The translations under genes were made by a program, and so were the position numbers. Positions 50,450-61,371 of a stretch of DNA of 64,000 nucleotides are shown in pieces. Location: NCBI RefSeq assembly GCF_014652475.1, contig NZ_BMYW01000005.1, positions 194,692-258,691 of the forward strand. Reading direction: 5' to 3'. This DNA is from Vogesella alkaliphila (GTDB lineage: Bacteria; Pseudomonadota; Gammaproteobacteria; Burkholderiales; Chromobacteriaceae). The stretch's first letter is position 1. Every line of letters starts with the position of its first letter. The notes under the pieces were generated by a model that saw only the letters and a list, made by a program, of their open reading frames with translations, did not search any database and was not told the DNA's origin.

Positions 50450-52417
50450 TCAGTCGGCTTCGAAATCCACCAGCTCGTCGCCGTCGTTCACCTGTTCGCC
50501 GGCGGCAAAGTAGAAGGCCAGCACCTTGCCGTCGGCCGGCGCGGTAATGGTGTGTTCCATTTTCATCGCTTCCAGGATCAGCAGCGGCTCGCCCTTGGCC
50601 ACGCGGGCGCCGGCTTCGGCCAGCAGTGCCACCACGCGGCCTGGCATCGGCGCCTTCATGTGGGTTTCGCCGTGCACGCCTGCTTCTTCATAGGCGTAAG
50701 GATCGAGGTAGTCCACGGCAATGCGTTCGCCGCCGGTAAACAGCACGCGCTGCAAGCCGTGGCGCACCAGCGTGGCCTGCAACTGCTTGCCGCCAAGGTT
50801 GGCCGCAAGCCGCTTGCCGTGCAGGCTGGCGCTGGCGTGGAAGGTGTCATCGCCGATGGTGAGCACGAAGCCCTTGCCGTCGTAACGCAGCAGCACGTCG
50901 CAGCGCTGCTCGCCGTGGGTAAAGCCGATGCGGCGCGTAAGCTCCCCGTTTAGGCGCCAGCCCTGCAGCGCGCCGAAGGCGTGGTCGTCGCTGCTGGCGG
51001 CGGCCAACGTTTCGCCCACCGCCAGCAGCGCCAGCTGCTCGCTGGACGGTGCTACCGGCGCGGGCAGCAGACTGTCGTGGTAGCGGGCGATCAGGCCGGT
51101 GTCGACGTCGCCGCTGGCAAACGCCGGGTTGGCCGCAATGCGGCGCAGGAAGCGGATATTGGTGGTGACGCCCACCACCTGGTAGGCGGCCAGCGCGGCG
51201 TCCAGCTGCTGCAGCGCCGCCTCGCGCGTTTCGCCCCACACGATCAGCTTGGCGATCATCGGGTCGTAGAACGGCGAAATGGTATCGCCCTGCAGCACGC
51301 CGGTGTCGACGCGCACGTGGGCATTTTCCACTGGCGGTACCAGGTGCAGCAGCGTGCCGGTGGCCGGCAGGAAGCCCTTGTCCGGGTCTTCGGCGTAGAT
51401 GCGCGCCTCGATGCTGTGGCCGTGGATAGCAAGCTCATGCTGCTGCAACGGCAGCGGCTGGCCGCTGGCCACCTTCAGCTGCCAGGCCACCAGGTCCTGG
51501 CCGGTGATCATCTCGGTGACCGGATGCTCCACCTGCAGGCGGGTGTTCATTTCCATGAAGTAGAACTGCCCCGACTCCACGTCCATGATGAATTCCACGG
51601 TGCCGGCGCCCACGTAACCCACGGCGCGGGCGGCGGCCACTGCTGCTTCGCCCATCGCCTGGCGGGTTGCCGCCGGCAGGTGCGGCGCCGGGGCTTCTTC
51701 CAGCACTTTCTGGTGGCGGCGCTGCACCGAGCAGTCGCGCTCGAACAAGTAGACGCAGCCGCCCAGGCTGTCGGCGAACACTTGAATCTCTACATGGCGC
51801 GGGCGGGTCAGGTATTTCTCGACCAGCACTTTGTCGTCGCCGAAGCTGGCGCGCGCCTCGCGCTGGCAGCTGGCCAGCGCGGCGATAAAGTCGTCGCTGC
51901 GCTCCACGATGCGCATGCCCTTGCCGCCACCGCCGGCGCTGGCCTTGATCAGCACCGGGTAGCCCATGTTGTCGGCTTGCGTCTTCAGGAACTGTTCATC
52001 CTGATTGTCGCCGTGGTAGCCCGGCACCAGCGGCACGTTGGCTGTTTCCATCAGCGCCTTGGCCGCGGACTTGCTGCCCATGGCGGCGATGGCGGAAGCC
52101 GGCGGGCCGATGAAGGCGATGCCGGCAGCCTCGCAGGCGGCGGCGAAGTCTTCGTTCTCCGACAGGAAGCCGTAGCCCGGGTGCACCGCCTGCGCGCCGC
52201 TTTGCTTGGCAATGTCGAGGATCAGGTCGGCCTTGAGGTAGGACTCGGCCGCCGGTGCCGGTCCCAGGCGGTAGGCTTCATCCGCCAGCTTCACGAAGCG
52301 GGCACCCGCGTCGGCATCGGAGTACACCGCCACGGTACGGATGCCCATGGCGCGGGCGGTCTTGATCACGCGGCAGGCGATTTCGCCACGGTTGGCGATG
52401 AGGATCTTAGTGAACAT
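50450..52417 (-). CDS. liuD: Methylcrotonyl-CoA carboxylase biotin-containing (alpha) subunit
   Basis: 655 residues. Biotin carboxylase domain ([50 protein letters not shown]), BT domain, and C-terminal biotinyl domain with Lys619 in EAMKMEHT. It carboxylates biotin and passes CO2 to the beta subunit, giving 3-methylglutaconyl-CoA. Start at 52417 after GGGAG. The first ~37 bases of the gene are duplicated about 120 bases upstream (52504-52540). The coding sequence contains an exact dispersed motif (50795-50808, in frame) and two near-copies (50999-51011, 51126-51138). Confidence 0.94.
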   Translation of the reverse strand: MFTKILIANRGEIACRVIKTARAMGIRTVAVYSDADAGARFVKLADEAYRLGPAPAAESYLKADLILDIAKQSGAQAVHPGYGFLSENEDFAAACEAAGIAFIGPPASAIAAMGSKSAAKALMETANVPLVPGYHGDNQDEQFLKTQADNMGYPVLIKASAGGGGKGMRIVERSDDFIAALASCQREARASFGDDKVLVEKYLTRPRHVEIQVFADSLGGCVYLFERDCSVQRRHQKVLEEAPAPHLPAATRQAMGEAAVAAARAVGYVGAGTVEFIMDVESGQFYFMEMNTRLQVEHPVTEMITGQDLVAWQLKVASGQPLPLQQHELAIHGHSIEARIYAEDPDKGFLPATGTLLHLVPPVENAHVRVDTGVLQGDTISPFYDPMIAKLIVWGETREAALQQLDAALAAYQVVGVTTNIRFLRRIAANPAFASGDVDTGLIARYHDSLLPAPVAPSSEQLALLAVGETLAAASSDDHAFGALQGWRLNGELTRRIGFTHGEQRCDVLLRYDGKGFVLTIGDDTFHASASLHGKRLAANLGGKQLQATLVRHGLQRVLFTGGERIAVDYLDPYAYEEAGVHGETHMKAPMPGRVVALLAEAGARVAKGEPLLILEAMKMEHTITAPADGKVLAFYFAAGEQVNDGDELVDFEAD

Positions 52418-52538
52418 GGTGGTCTCCCGTGGCGAACCCGCCGCGGCACATGCGTGCCGCCAGGCGATTTTGCTGCGCAGCTGCGCAGCCTTGCGGCTGC
52501 TGGTCGCCACGGTTGGCGATGAGGATCTTGGTGAACAT
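52407..52538 (-). pseudogene. Partial duplicate of the liuD 5' end forming a 43-residue leader ORF
   Basis: Starts [12 protein letters not shown], the same first 11 residues as LiuD, then diverges into unrelated sequence and stops at 52407, 11 bases inside liuD. DNA at 52504-52540 matches 52384-52420 with a single difference. I see no good ribosome-binding site for it. It is either debris of a local duplication or a leader peptide whose translation runs through the liuD start site. Confidence 0.6.
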
Positions 52539-52568
52539 GGGGCTGGTTACCTGGCTAGTGGTCTGCTC

Positions 52569-52581
52569 AAGGTTGGCCGCA
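52569..52581 (+). repeat. Dispersed uptake-like motif upstream of liuD
   Basis: AAGGTTGGCCGCA(G), between the duplicated liuD start and repeat copy B. Confidence 0.85.
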
Positions 52582-52635
52582 GCGCGGCTGGCGCAAGGAG
52601 TAGGGTAGGCGTGCATGGCATCTCTTCAACTTTTT

Positions 52636-52719
52636 GCTACAGAACCCACGAAAGACACGGAAGCCTTCGCTGGGTACCGGGTTCATGTCGGTGTTGTTCT
52701 GTGGTTTCTGTGGCTAAAG
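52636..52719. repeat. Palindromic intergenic repeat, copy B
   Basis: Left arm GCTACAGAACCCACGAAAGA..., right arm ...TTCTGTGGTTTCTGTGGC, imperfect inverted repeats; fills the liuC-liuD gap. Confidence 0.75.
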
Positions 52720-52724
52720 GGGGA

Positions 52725-53510
52725 TCAAATCCAGCTGGGTGGACGCTTGTCGAAGAAGGCGGCCAGGCCTTCGCGTGCCTCGTCGGTGACACGGATGGCG
52801 GCGATGGCGTGCGCGGTATCGTCCAGCAGCGTGTCGTCCAGCGGCGAGTCCTGGCGCAGGTCGCCCAGCAGCTCCTTGGCGGCGGTCAGCGCGTGCGGCC
52901 CGCCACGGACCAGTTCGGCGGCCACCTCGGTCACGCGCGCATCCAAGGCCTCGACGGGCACCACCTCGTGCACCAGGCCGATGCGTTCGGCGGTGGCGGC
53001 GTCGATGCGTTCGGCGGTGAGGAAGTAGCGTCGCGCCTGGCGCCAGCCGATGGCATCCGCCACGTAGGGGCCGATGGTGGCCGGGATCAGCCCCAGCCGT
53101 ACTTCGGTCAGCGCGAACTTGGCGGCGTCGGTGGCGATGGCGATGTCGCATACCGCGGTCAGGCCGGTGCCGCCGGCCATCGCCGCACCGTGGATGCGCG
53201 CGATCACCGGCTTCTTGCTGCGGTAGATGCCTTTGAGCATCGCCGCCAGCTTGCGCGCGTCGTCGAGGTTCTGCGCCTCGCTGTAGCCGGCGGCGCGACG
53301 CATCCAGTCCAGATCGGCACCGGCGGAAAAGCTCTTGCCGCGTCCGGCCAGCACGATCACGCGCACACCGGCATCCTCGTTCAGAGTGCGGAAGGCGGCG
53401 GTGAGATCGGCGATCAGGTGCTCGTTCATCGCGTTGTGCAGCTCCGGGCGGTTCATCCACACGGTGGCGACCTGGCCGGCGCGTTCGATTTCCAAGGTGC
53501 TGTAAGTCAT
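52725..53510 (-). CDS. liuC: Methylglutaconyl-CoA hydratase (enoyl-CoA hydratase family)
   Basis: 261 residues, crotonase fold. Oxyanion-hole segments are GRGKSFSAGADLDWMR and RIHGAAMAGGTGLTAVCDIAIAT. It hydrates 3-methylglutaconyl-CoA to HMG-CoA; the assignment within the crotonase family rests on the position between MCC subunits. Start at 53510 (MTYSTLEIER); the upstream ribosome-binding site is weak. Repeat copies flank it on both sides. Confidence 0.9.
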   Translation of the reverse strand: MTYSTLEIERAGQVATVWMNRPELHNAMNEHLIADLTAAFRTLNEDAGVRVIVLAGRGKSFSAGADLDWMRRAAGYSEAQNLDDARKLAAMLKGIYRSKKPVIARIHGAAMAGGTGLTAVCDIAIATDAAKFALTEVRLGLIPATIGPYVADAIGWRQARRYFLTAERIDAATAERIGLVHEVVPVEALDARVTEVAAELVRGGPHALTAAKELLGDLRQDSPLDDTLLDDTAHAIAAIRVTDEAREGLAAFFDKRPPSWI

Positions 53511-53533
53511 TGGAAAACCCTTTCTTTTTATTT

Positions 53534-53648
53534 GCCACAGAAGCCACGGAAGAACACCGAAGTCACGCCAGCCTGGATGTTTCTACGCTGTGGCGGCCAT
53601 CCATGCGGGCGCCGTTGTCCGTGTTTTCTGTGGATTCCGTGGCTAAAG
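53534..53648. repeat. Palindromic intergenic repeat, copy C
   Basis: Arms GCCACAGAAGCCACGGAAGA... and ...TTTTCTGTGGATTCCGTGGC with about 50 bases between; fills the liuB-liuC gap. Confidence 0.8.
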
Positions 53649-53652
53649 AAAA

Positions 53653-55251
<1,599 letters not shown>

Positions 55252-55274
55252 GATCTGGAAGACCTTTTATTTTT

Positions 55275-55373
55275 GCCACAGAATCCACAGAAACCATGGA
55301 AAAGAACAGCAAGAAAGCAGCGGTTTGAACGGCTGGTTTAGTCTGTGTTTTCCGTGGGTTCTGTGGCGAAAAG
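55275..55373. repeat. Palindromic intergenic repeat, copy D
   Basis: Arms GCCACAGAATCCACAGAAAC... and ...TTTTCCGTGGGTTCTGTGGC; fills the ivd-liuB gap. Confidence 0.8.
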
Positions 55374-55377
55374 AGAT

Positions 55378-56547
55378 TTAGCGGGTTTCCGCCATCAGTT
55401 CGCGGCCGATCAGCCAGCGGCGGATCTCGCTGGTGCCGGCGCCGATCTCGTACAGCTTGGCGTCGCGCAGCAGGCGGCCGGTCGGGTACTCGTTGATGTA
55501 GCCGTTGCCGCCCAGGCACTGGATGGCGTCCAGCGCCATCTGGGTAGCGCTCTCGGCGGCGTAGAGGATGGCGCCGGCGGCGTCCTTGCGCGTCTGGCGC
55601 CCGGATTCGCCGCGGTCCAGTGCCTGGCCCACCGCGTACACGTAGGCGCGGCTGGCGGACAGCTTCACGTACATGTCGGCCAGCTTGCCCTGCATCAGCT
55701 GGAAGTCGCCGATGGCCTGACCGAACTGCTTGCGGTCGTTCAGGTACGGCACCACCACGTCCATGCAGGCCTGCATGATGCCCAGCGGGCCGGCGGACAG
55801 CACCGCGCGCTCGAAGTCGAGGCCGCTCATCAGCACCTTCACGCCATTGCCTTCGCCGCCCAGCACGTTCTCATCCGGCACGAAGCAGTCATCAAAGAAG
55901 ATCGGGTAGGTGTTGGAGCCGCGCATGCCCAGCTTGTCCAGCTTGCTGCCGTGGCTGAAGCCGGCAAACCCCTTCTCGATGATGAAGGCGGTGATGCCTT
56001 TCGGCCCGGCGTTGACATCGGTCTTGGCGTACACCACCAAGGTGTCGGCGTCGCCGCCGTTGGTGATCCACATCTTGCTGCCGTTGAGCTTGTAGCCGCC
56101 GTCGACCTTGTCGGCGCGCAGCTTCATGCTCACCACGTCGGAGCCGGCGTTCGGCTCGGACATCGCCAGCGCGCCGACGTGTTCGCCGGAGATCAGCTTG
56201 GGCAGGTATTTCCGCTTCTGCTCTTCGTTGCCGTTCTTGTAGATCTGGTTCACGCACAGGTTGGAGTGCGCGCCGTAGGAGAGGGCCACCGAGGCGCTGG
56301 CGCGGGAGATTTCCTCCATCGCGATCATGTGCGCGAGGTAGCCCATGTTGGCGCCGCCGTATTCCTCGCTGACGGTGATGCCCAACAGGCCCAGGTCGCC
56401 GAACTTCTTCCACAGGTCGGCCGGGAACAGGTTGTCGCGGTCGATGTCGGCGGCGCGCGGCGCGATCTCGCTCTGGGCGAAGTCGCGCACCGTTTCGCGC
56501 AGCATGTCGTAGGTGTCACCGTGGGCAAAGCGCAAGCTGCTGTACAT
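55378..56547 (-). CDS. ivd: Isovaleryl-CoA dehydrogenase
   Basis: 389 residues, acyl-CoA dehydrogenase fold. [42 protein letters not shown], the isovaleryl-type catalytic Glu (about 246) in [16 protein letters not shown], and the C-terminal [19 protein letters not shown] enzyme converting isovaleryl-CoA to 3-methylcrotonyl-CoA (liuA role). Strong AAGGAG ribosome-binding site. An imperfect LiuR box lies 123 bases upstream; it is the first enzyme gene of the liu operon. Confidence 0.95.
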   Translation of the reverse strand: MYSSLRFAHGDTYDMLRETVRDFAQSEIAPRAADIDRDNLFPADLWKKFGDLGLLGITVSEEYGGANMGYLAHMIAMEEISRASASVALSYGAHSNLCVNQIYKNGNEEQKRKYLPKLISGEHVGALAMSEPNAGSDVVSMKLRADKVDGGYKLNGSKMWITNGGDADTLVVYAKTDVNAGPKGITAFIIEKGFAGFSHGSKLDKLGMRGSNTYPIFFDDCFVPDENVLGGEGNGVKVLMSGLDFERAVLSAGPLGIMQACMDVVVPYLNDRKQFGQAIGDFQLMQGKLADMYVKLSASRAYVYAVGQALDRGESGRQTRKDAAGAILYAAESATQMALDAIQCLGGNGYINEYPTGRLLRDAKLYEIGAGTSEIRRWLIGRELMAETR

Positions 56548-56670
56548 GTGTCTCTCCTTTATGCGAACTGCCCGGTGCCGGTGGCATCTCGTGGCGGCTA
56601 TCTCTGTGTTGTAGCGGATGGCGGCGATTGCGCCATCTGCGCTGATGCATGGCTTAATCTTGAATTACGC

Positions 56671-56685
56671 TTACGTTAACGTCAA
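56671..56685. promoter_or_regulatory. Candidate LiuR box upstream of ivd
   Basis: TTACGTTAACGTCAA, one arm degenerate relative to the perfect box at 57195-57210; in the gap between liuR and ivd. Confidence 0.65.
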
Positions 56686-56726
56686 TACGAAATGACGAAA
56701 CCATCCACCGGGATGGCGTGAAAGCC

Positions 56727-57128
56727 TCAGTTTGTGGCGTCCTTGCCGGTCATGGTGTCGATCACCTGGCGGCAGTGGCCTTCCAGCACCACGATCTCGG
56801 ACAGCACCGCGTCGATGTCGTTGCGTTGTTCTTCCAGCTGCTTCTTGCGCTCGGACAACAGCTGCAGCAGCTTCAGCGACTGGCTGGCCTCGTCACGCGC
56901 CAGCTCGTACAGGTCCAGGATCTCGCGGATCTCCGACAGTGCGAGGCCGATGCGCTTGCCGCGCAGGATCAGTTTCAGCCGCGCCCGGTCGCGGTGGGTG
57001 AACAGGCGCTGGCGGCCTTCGCGCTGCGGCTCGATCAGGCCCTGTTCCTCGTAGAAGCGGATGGTGCGCAGGGTGATGTCGAAATCCCGCGCCAGGTCGG
57101 AAATGGTGAAAAGGCGTTCTTCGCTCAT
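56727..57128 (-). CDS. liuR: MerR-family regulator of leucine/isovalerate catabolism (LiuR)
   Basis: 133 residues. N-terminal MerR winged helix (LFTISDLARDFDITLRTIRFYEEQGLI) and a long dimerisation coiled coil (about 80-125). It has no metal-binding Cys pattern (its only Cys, in GHCRQV, is not part of a Cys pair), as expected for the LiuR branch. It is encoded upstream of ivd on the same strand and next to two TTACGTTAACGTAA-type palindromes, the LiuR operator known from proteobacteria. It probably represses the liu operon and the divergent ligase until branched-chain acyl-CoAs appear. Confidence 0.88.
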   Translation of the reverse strand: MSEERLFTISDLARDFDITLRTIRFYEEQGLIEPQREGRQRLFTHRDRARLKLILRGKRIGLALSEIREILDLYELARDEASQSLKLLQLLSERKKQLEEQRNDIDAVLSEIVVLEGHCRQVIDTMTGKDATN

Positions 57129-57194
57129 GATGGTTCCTGTTGGTCTGGCGCGATTGTAGCGTTTTTTGCCGGCCTTGCCGCGACAAGGCTTGAG

Positions 57195-57210
57195 ATTACG
57201 TTAACGTAAT
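57195..57210. promoter_or_regulatory. Perfect LiuR operator between liuR and the divergent ligase
   Basis: ATTACGTTAACGTAAT, a perfect 16-base palindrome, 67 bases before liuR and 51 before the ligase start; positioned to control both. Confidence 0.8.
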
Positions 57211-57260
57211 AGTAAGTTAGCGGCAAAGCGATAACAGCACAATGCAACGGAGAACACACC

Positions 57261-58961
<1,701 letters not shown>

Positions 58962-58995
58962 CGCGCCGGCGCCCTGCGCTTTACCCCGTCAACAG

Positions 58996-59035
58996 CAACC
59001 GTGCGCGGTGTCACCACCGCCACGGTTGTTTTTTT
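58996..59035 (+). terminator. Terminator of the liu-linked ligase
   Basis: GCAACCGTG...CACGGTTGTTTTTTT with an inner GCGGTG/CACCGC stem. Confidence 0.85.
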
Positions 59036-59055
59036 GCGGCCAACGTTGGCCGCAA
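59034..59055. repeat. 22-bp perfect palindrome of fused dispersed motifs, second copy
   Basis: Identical to 41739-41760, here too immediately after a terminator T-tract. Confidence 0.9.
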
Positions 59056-59232
59056 GGCTACCGGCCGGCCGCGCTCCCCCGTTGCCAGCCGGGGTGTGGC
59101 GCGGTGGCGAGTGTTGGTTCGTGTCCGGCGCGCCCTGGCGTCGACGGCAAACGCTGCTGCCGGTGGCGAGTTGGCCTGCGGCGGTAGCTGCGGCCAAGCG
59201 CTCACCGGCAGGCGGCCGGCGACCGCCAGCGC

Positions 59233-59559
59233 CTAGGTCCCCCCCACGTGCCAGCTCAGCACCTCGCGCTGTTCTTCCGCCGCGGCGCGGGCGGTGGCGA
59301 TGCGCTCTTCCTTCAGCTGGGCGCGCACCGTGTCCGGCAGCGCGGCCAGCGCATCGCTGATGGCGGCGGCGAGCAGGTCGCCGACCATGCACGCCGGATC
59401 GCGCTGCCGCAGGTGGGCCAGCGCTTCCAGCTCGCGCACCAGCGCCGCCGGCACCGGGCCGGACACATTGCGCACCGAGGAGCTGCGCAGGTCGCAGCTA
59501 TAGGCACTGGCGGTCCCGCTGCACCAGCTGGCCACCAGTTCATTGATCTTGTCACCCAT
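59233..59559 (-). CDS. Small hypothetical protein
   Basis: 108 residues, MGDKINELVASWCSGTASAY... then an amphipathic helical stretch (PVPAALVRELEALAHLRQRDPACMVGDLLAAAISDALAALP) and a charged C-terminal helix. There is no signal peptide or membrane span. The central part resembles small helical domains with a ribbon-helix-helix feel, but I do not recognise a family. Its frame is well kept and codon use matches the neighbours. It is divergent from the pirin gene. Confidence 0.55.
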   Translation of the reverse strand: MGDKINELVASWCSGTASAYSCDLRSSSVRNVSGPVPAALVRELEALAHLRQRDPACMVGDLLAAAISDALAALPDTVRAQLKEERIATARAAAEEQREVLSWHVGGT

Positions 59560-59807
59560 GGTCTCTGCCTCCGTATCGGTTGCGGGTGCCTCGCTGCCGC
59601 ACCCCGTAGTGCTTTATAGCCGCTGTATCGCGAAGCGGGGTGCCCGGCGCCGGCTGGCCCTGTTTGCTGGCGGATGGTGTTCTGTCCCTTGTTCGGTTTT
59701 CCTGAACGGGCCGTCGGTTTTTTCCGCTATGGTGCGCGCGGCGCGGGCGCTACAGTGCCGGCATCGGGATTGGCCACCGCCAGTCAGAACACCCAAGGAG
59801 CCAGAAC

Positions 59808-60503
59808 ATGATTGCTATCCGTCCCGCCCACGCCCGCGGCAAGGCCGATTTTGGCTGGTTGCAGAGCCTCCACAGCTTTTCCTTCGGCCGCTACTACGAC
59901 CCGGCGCACATGGGCTTTTCCGACCTGCGCGTGATCAACGACGACCGCGTCGCGCCGCGCGCCGGCTTCGATACCCACGGCCACCGCGACATGGAAATCA
60001 TCAGCTACGTGCTCGACGGCGCCATCCGCCACCGCGATTCCGCCGGCAACGAGGCGGTGCTGCGCGCCGGCGAATTCCAGGTGATGAGCGCCGGTCGCGG
60101 CATCCTGCACAGCGAGTTCAACGCCAGCAACGAGGCGCCGCTGCACTTCCTGCAGATCTGGATCGAGCCGCGCGAGACCGGTGGCGCGCCGGCCTACCGG
60201 CAGAAGGACTTCGGCCTGCAGCCGGGGCTGACGCTGGTGGCCTCGCCGGACGGCGCCGACGGCAGCCTCGCCATCCGCCAGGACGCGCGCCTATACCAGC
60301 TGCTGCTGGCACCGGGTGCGGCGCTGGATTTCGCGCAGGCCAGCGGCCGCCGCAGCTACGTGCACCTGATCCGCGGCAGCCTGCAACTGGCGGACGTGCA
60401 GCTGGCGCCGGGCGATGGCGCCCGCGTCAGCGAGTTGCCGGCCTACACCCTGCGCAACACCGGCAGCGAGCCGCTGCAGGCGCTGCTGTTCGACCTGGCC
60501 TGA
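59808..60503 (+). CDS. Pirin-family bicupin (YhhW-like)
   Basis: 231 residues. The N-terminal cupin carries the metal His residues in GFDTHGHRDMEIISYVLDGAIRHRDSAGN and the Glu in LHSEFNAS, plus ARGKADFGWLQSLHSFSFGRYYDPAHMGFSDLRVINDD, a strong YhhW match. E. coli YhhW has quercetin 2,3-dioxygenase activity in vitro; the physiological role is unclear. It is preceded by CCAAGGAG and followed by a lone dispersed motif. Confidence 0.9.
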   Translation: MIAIRPAHARGKADFGWLQSLHSFSFGRYYDPAHMGFSDLRVINDDRVAPRAGFDTHGHRDMEIISYVLDGAIRHRDSAGNEAVLRAGEFQVMSAGRGILHSEFNASNEAPLHFLQIWIEPRETGGAPAYRQKDFGLQPGLTLVASPDGADGSLAIRQDARLYQLLLAPGAALDFAQASGRRSYVHLIRGSLQLADVQLAPGDGARVSELPAYTLRNTGSEPLQALLFDLA

Positions 60504-60533
60504 GCCGGCGCGGTCCTGGCCCGTGTGCCGGCC

Positions 60534-60547
60534 AAGGTTGGCCGCAA
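60534..60547 (+). repeat. Dispersed uptake-like motif, single copy
   Basis: AAGGTTGGCCGCAA between the pirin gene and the next small gene. Confidence 0.85.
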
Positions 60548-60614
60548 GCCCCGGCCGCCGCACCGCCGCCGTTTACTGGCTACACTCAAAGTCAGGGAGC
60601 CGGGAGGACGAGCG

Positions 60615-60938
60615 ATGAAGCTGGGGCTGGAGGAAATGCTGCAGCTGCTGCAGGAAGTGGAGCAGGGCGACCCGCTGGATTTTGCCGACCTGCCGATGGA
60701 CGAGGACCAGCTGCGACGGCTAGTGCTGAGCGACCTGCTGCAGCGCGACGAGCAACTGCAGGCCAGCGCCTCGGCCGAGGAGTGCCAGCTGATCTACCTG
60801 CTGTCCACCGCGCGGCTGGTGCTGGAAAACCTGCTGCTGCACCTGCAGTTGCTGCGTCTGGAGCAGCCGGAAGGCGGCAGCGACGCGCAGTGGCAGGCCT
60901 TGCTGCGACGCTTCCGGCGCGGTGACGACGAGGCGTGA
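60615..60938 (+). CDS. Small hypothetical protein, helical and acidic
   Basis: 107 residues from MKLGLEEMLQLL at 60615 with a good GGGAGGACG site. It is almost all helix, Leu/Glu/Gln-rich with likely coiled-coil heptads (residues 5-100), and has no Cys pair or membrane span. No family recognised. The ribosome-binding site and GC3 pattern make it a believable gene. Confidence 0.6.
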   Translation: MKLGLEEMLQLLQEVEQGDPLDFADLPMDEDQLRRLVLSDLLQRDEQLQASASAEECQLIYLLSTARLVLENLLLHLQLLRLEQPEGGSDAQWQALLRRFRRGDDEA

Positions 60939-61371
60939 GGGTTGCCGCAGCGTGCCGGCGCGGCCCGGTCGTCGTGCACTCGTCTGCGCCATGCCTTGTC
61001 CCGCCTTTCCCCCGCGTGGCGGCCTGCCGCGCCGGCTGTCTCTTGCCGTCCGCTCACCGTCACGTGCCCCGTTCAGTCCTCCCGCACGCAAAGCGCCTGC
61101 CGCTGCCGTACTGCACCAGGAGCATCGCTGCCGGCGGGTGTGGGCTTTTCGCCGGCAGCCTTCTATAACGGTGAGATGACCTTTCCGGCCGGGTTGCCGC
61201 CGCAGGGTCGGCTTGGCGCGCGGCAAGCGGCCGCGCCGTTGCAATAAAACCGGTCGCCGCGCCGGCGTGCCGCCACCGCATGGGGGGCGCTGGCCGCGGC
61301 GTGACCGGCACTGGGCGTGGTGAGCGGCGGCCGTTGCGGTCTGGCTGTGATCCGGCGCGAAGGTGAATGCC
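60939..61371. other. 433-base gene-free stretch
   Basis: No convincing gene. The one structure I see is a 10-bp perfect hairpin GCTGCCGGCG (61127-61136) / CGCCGGCAGC (61150-61159) with a 13-base loop. The rest is GC-rich; the 3' part must hold the subtilase promoter, but no clear hexamers stand out. Confidence 0.6.
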
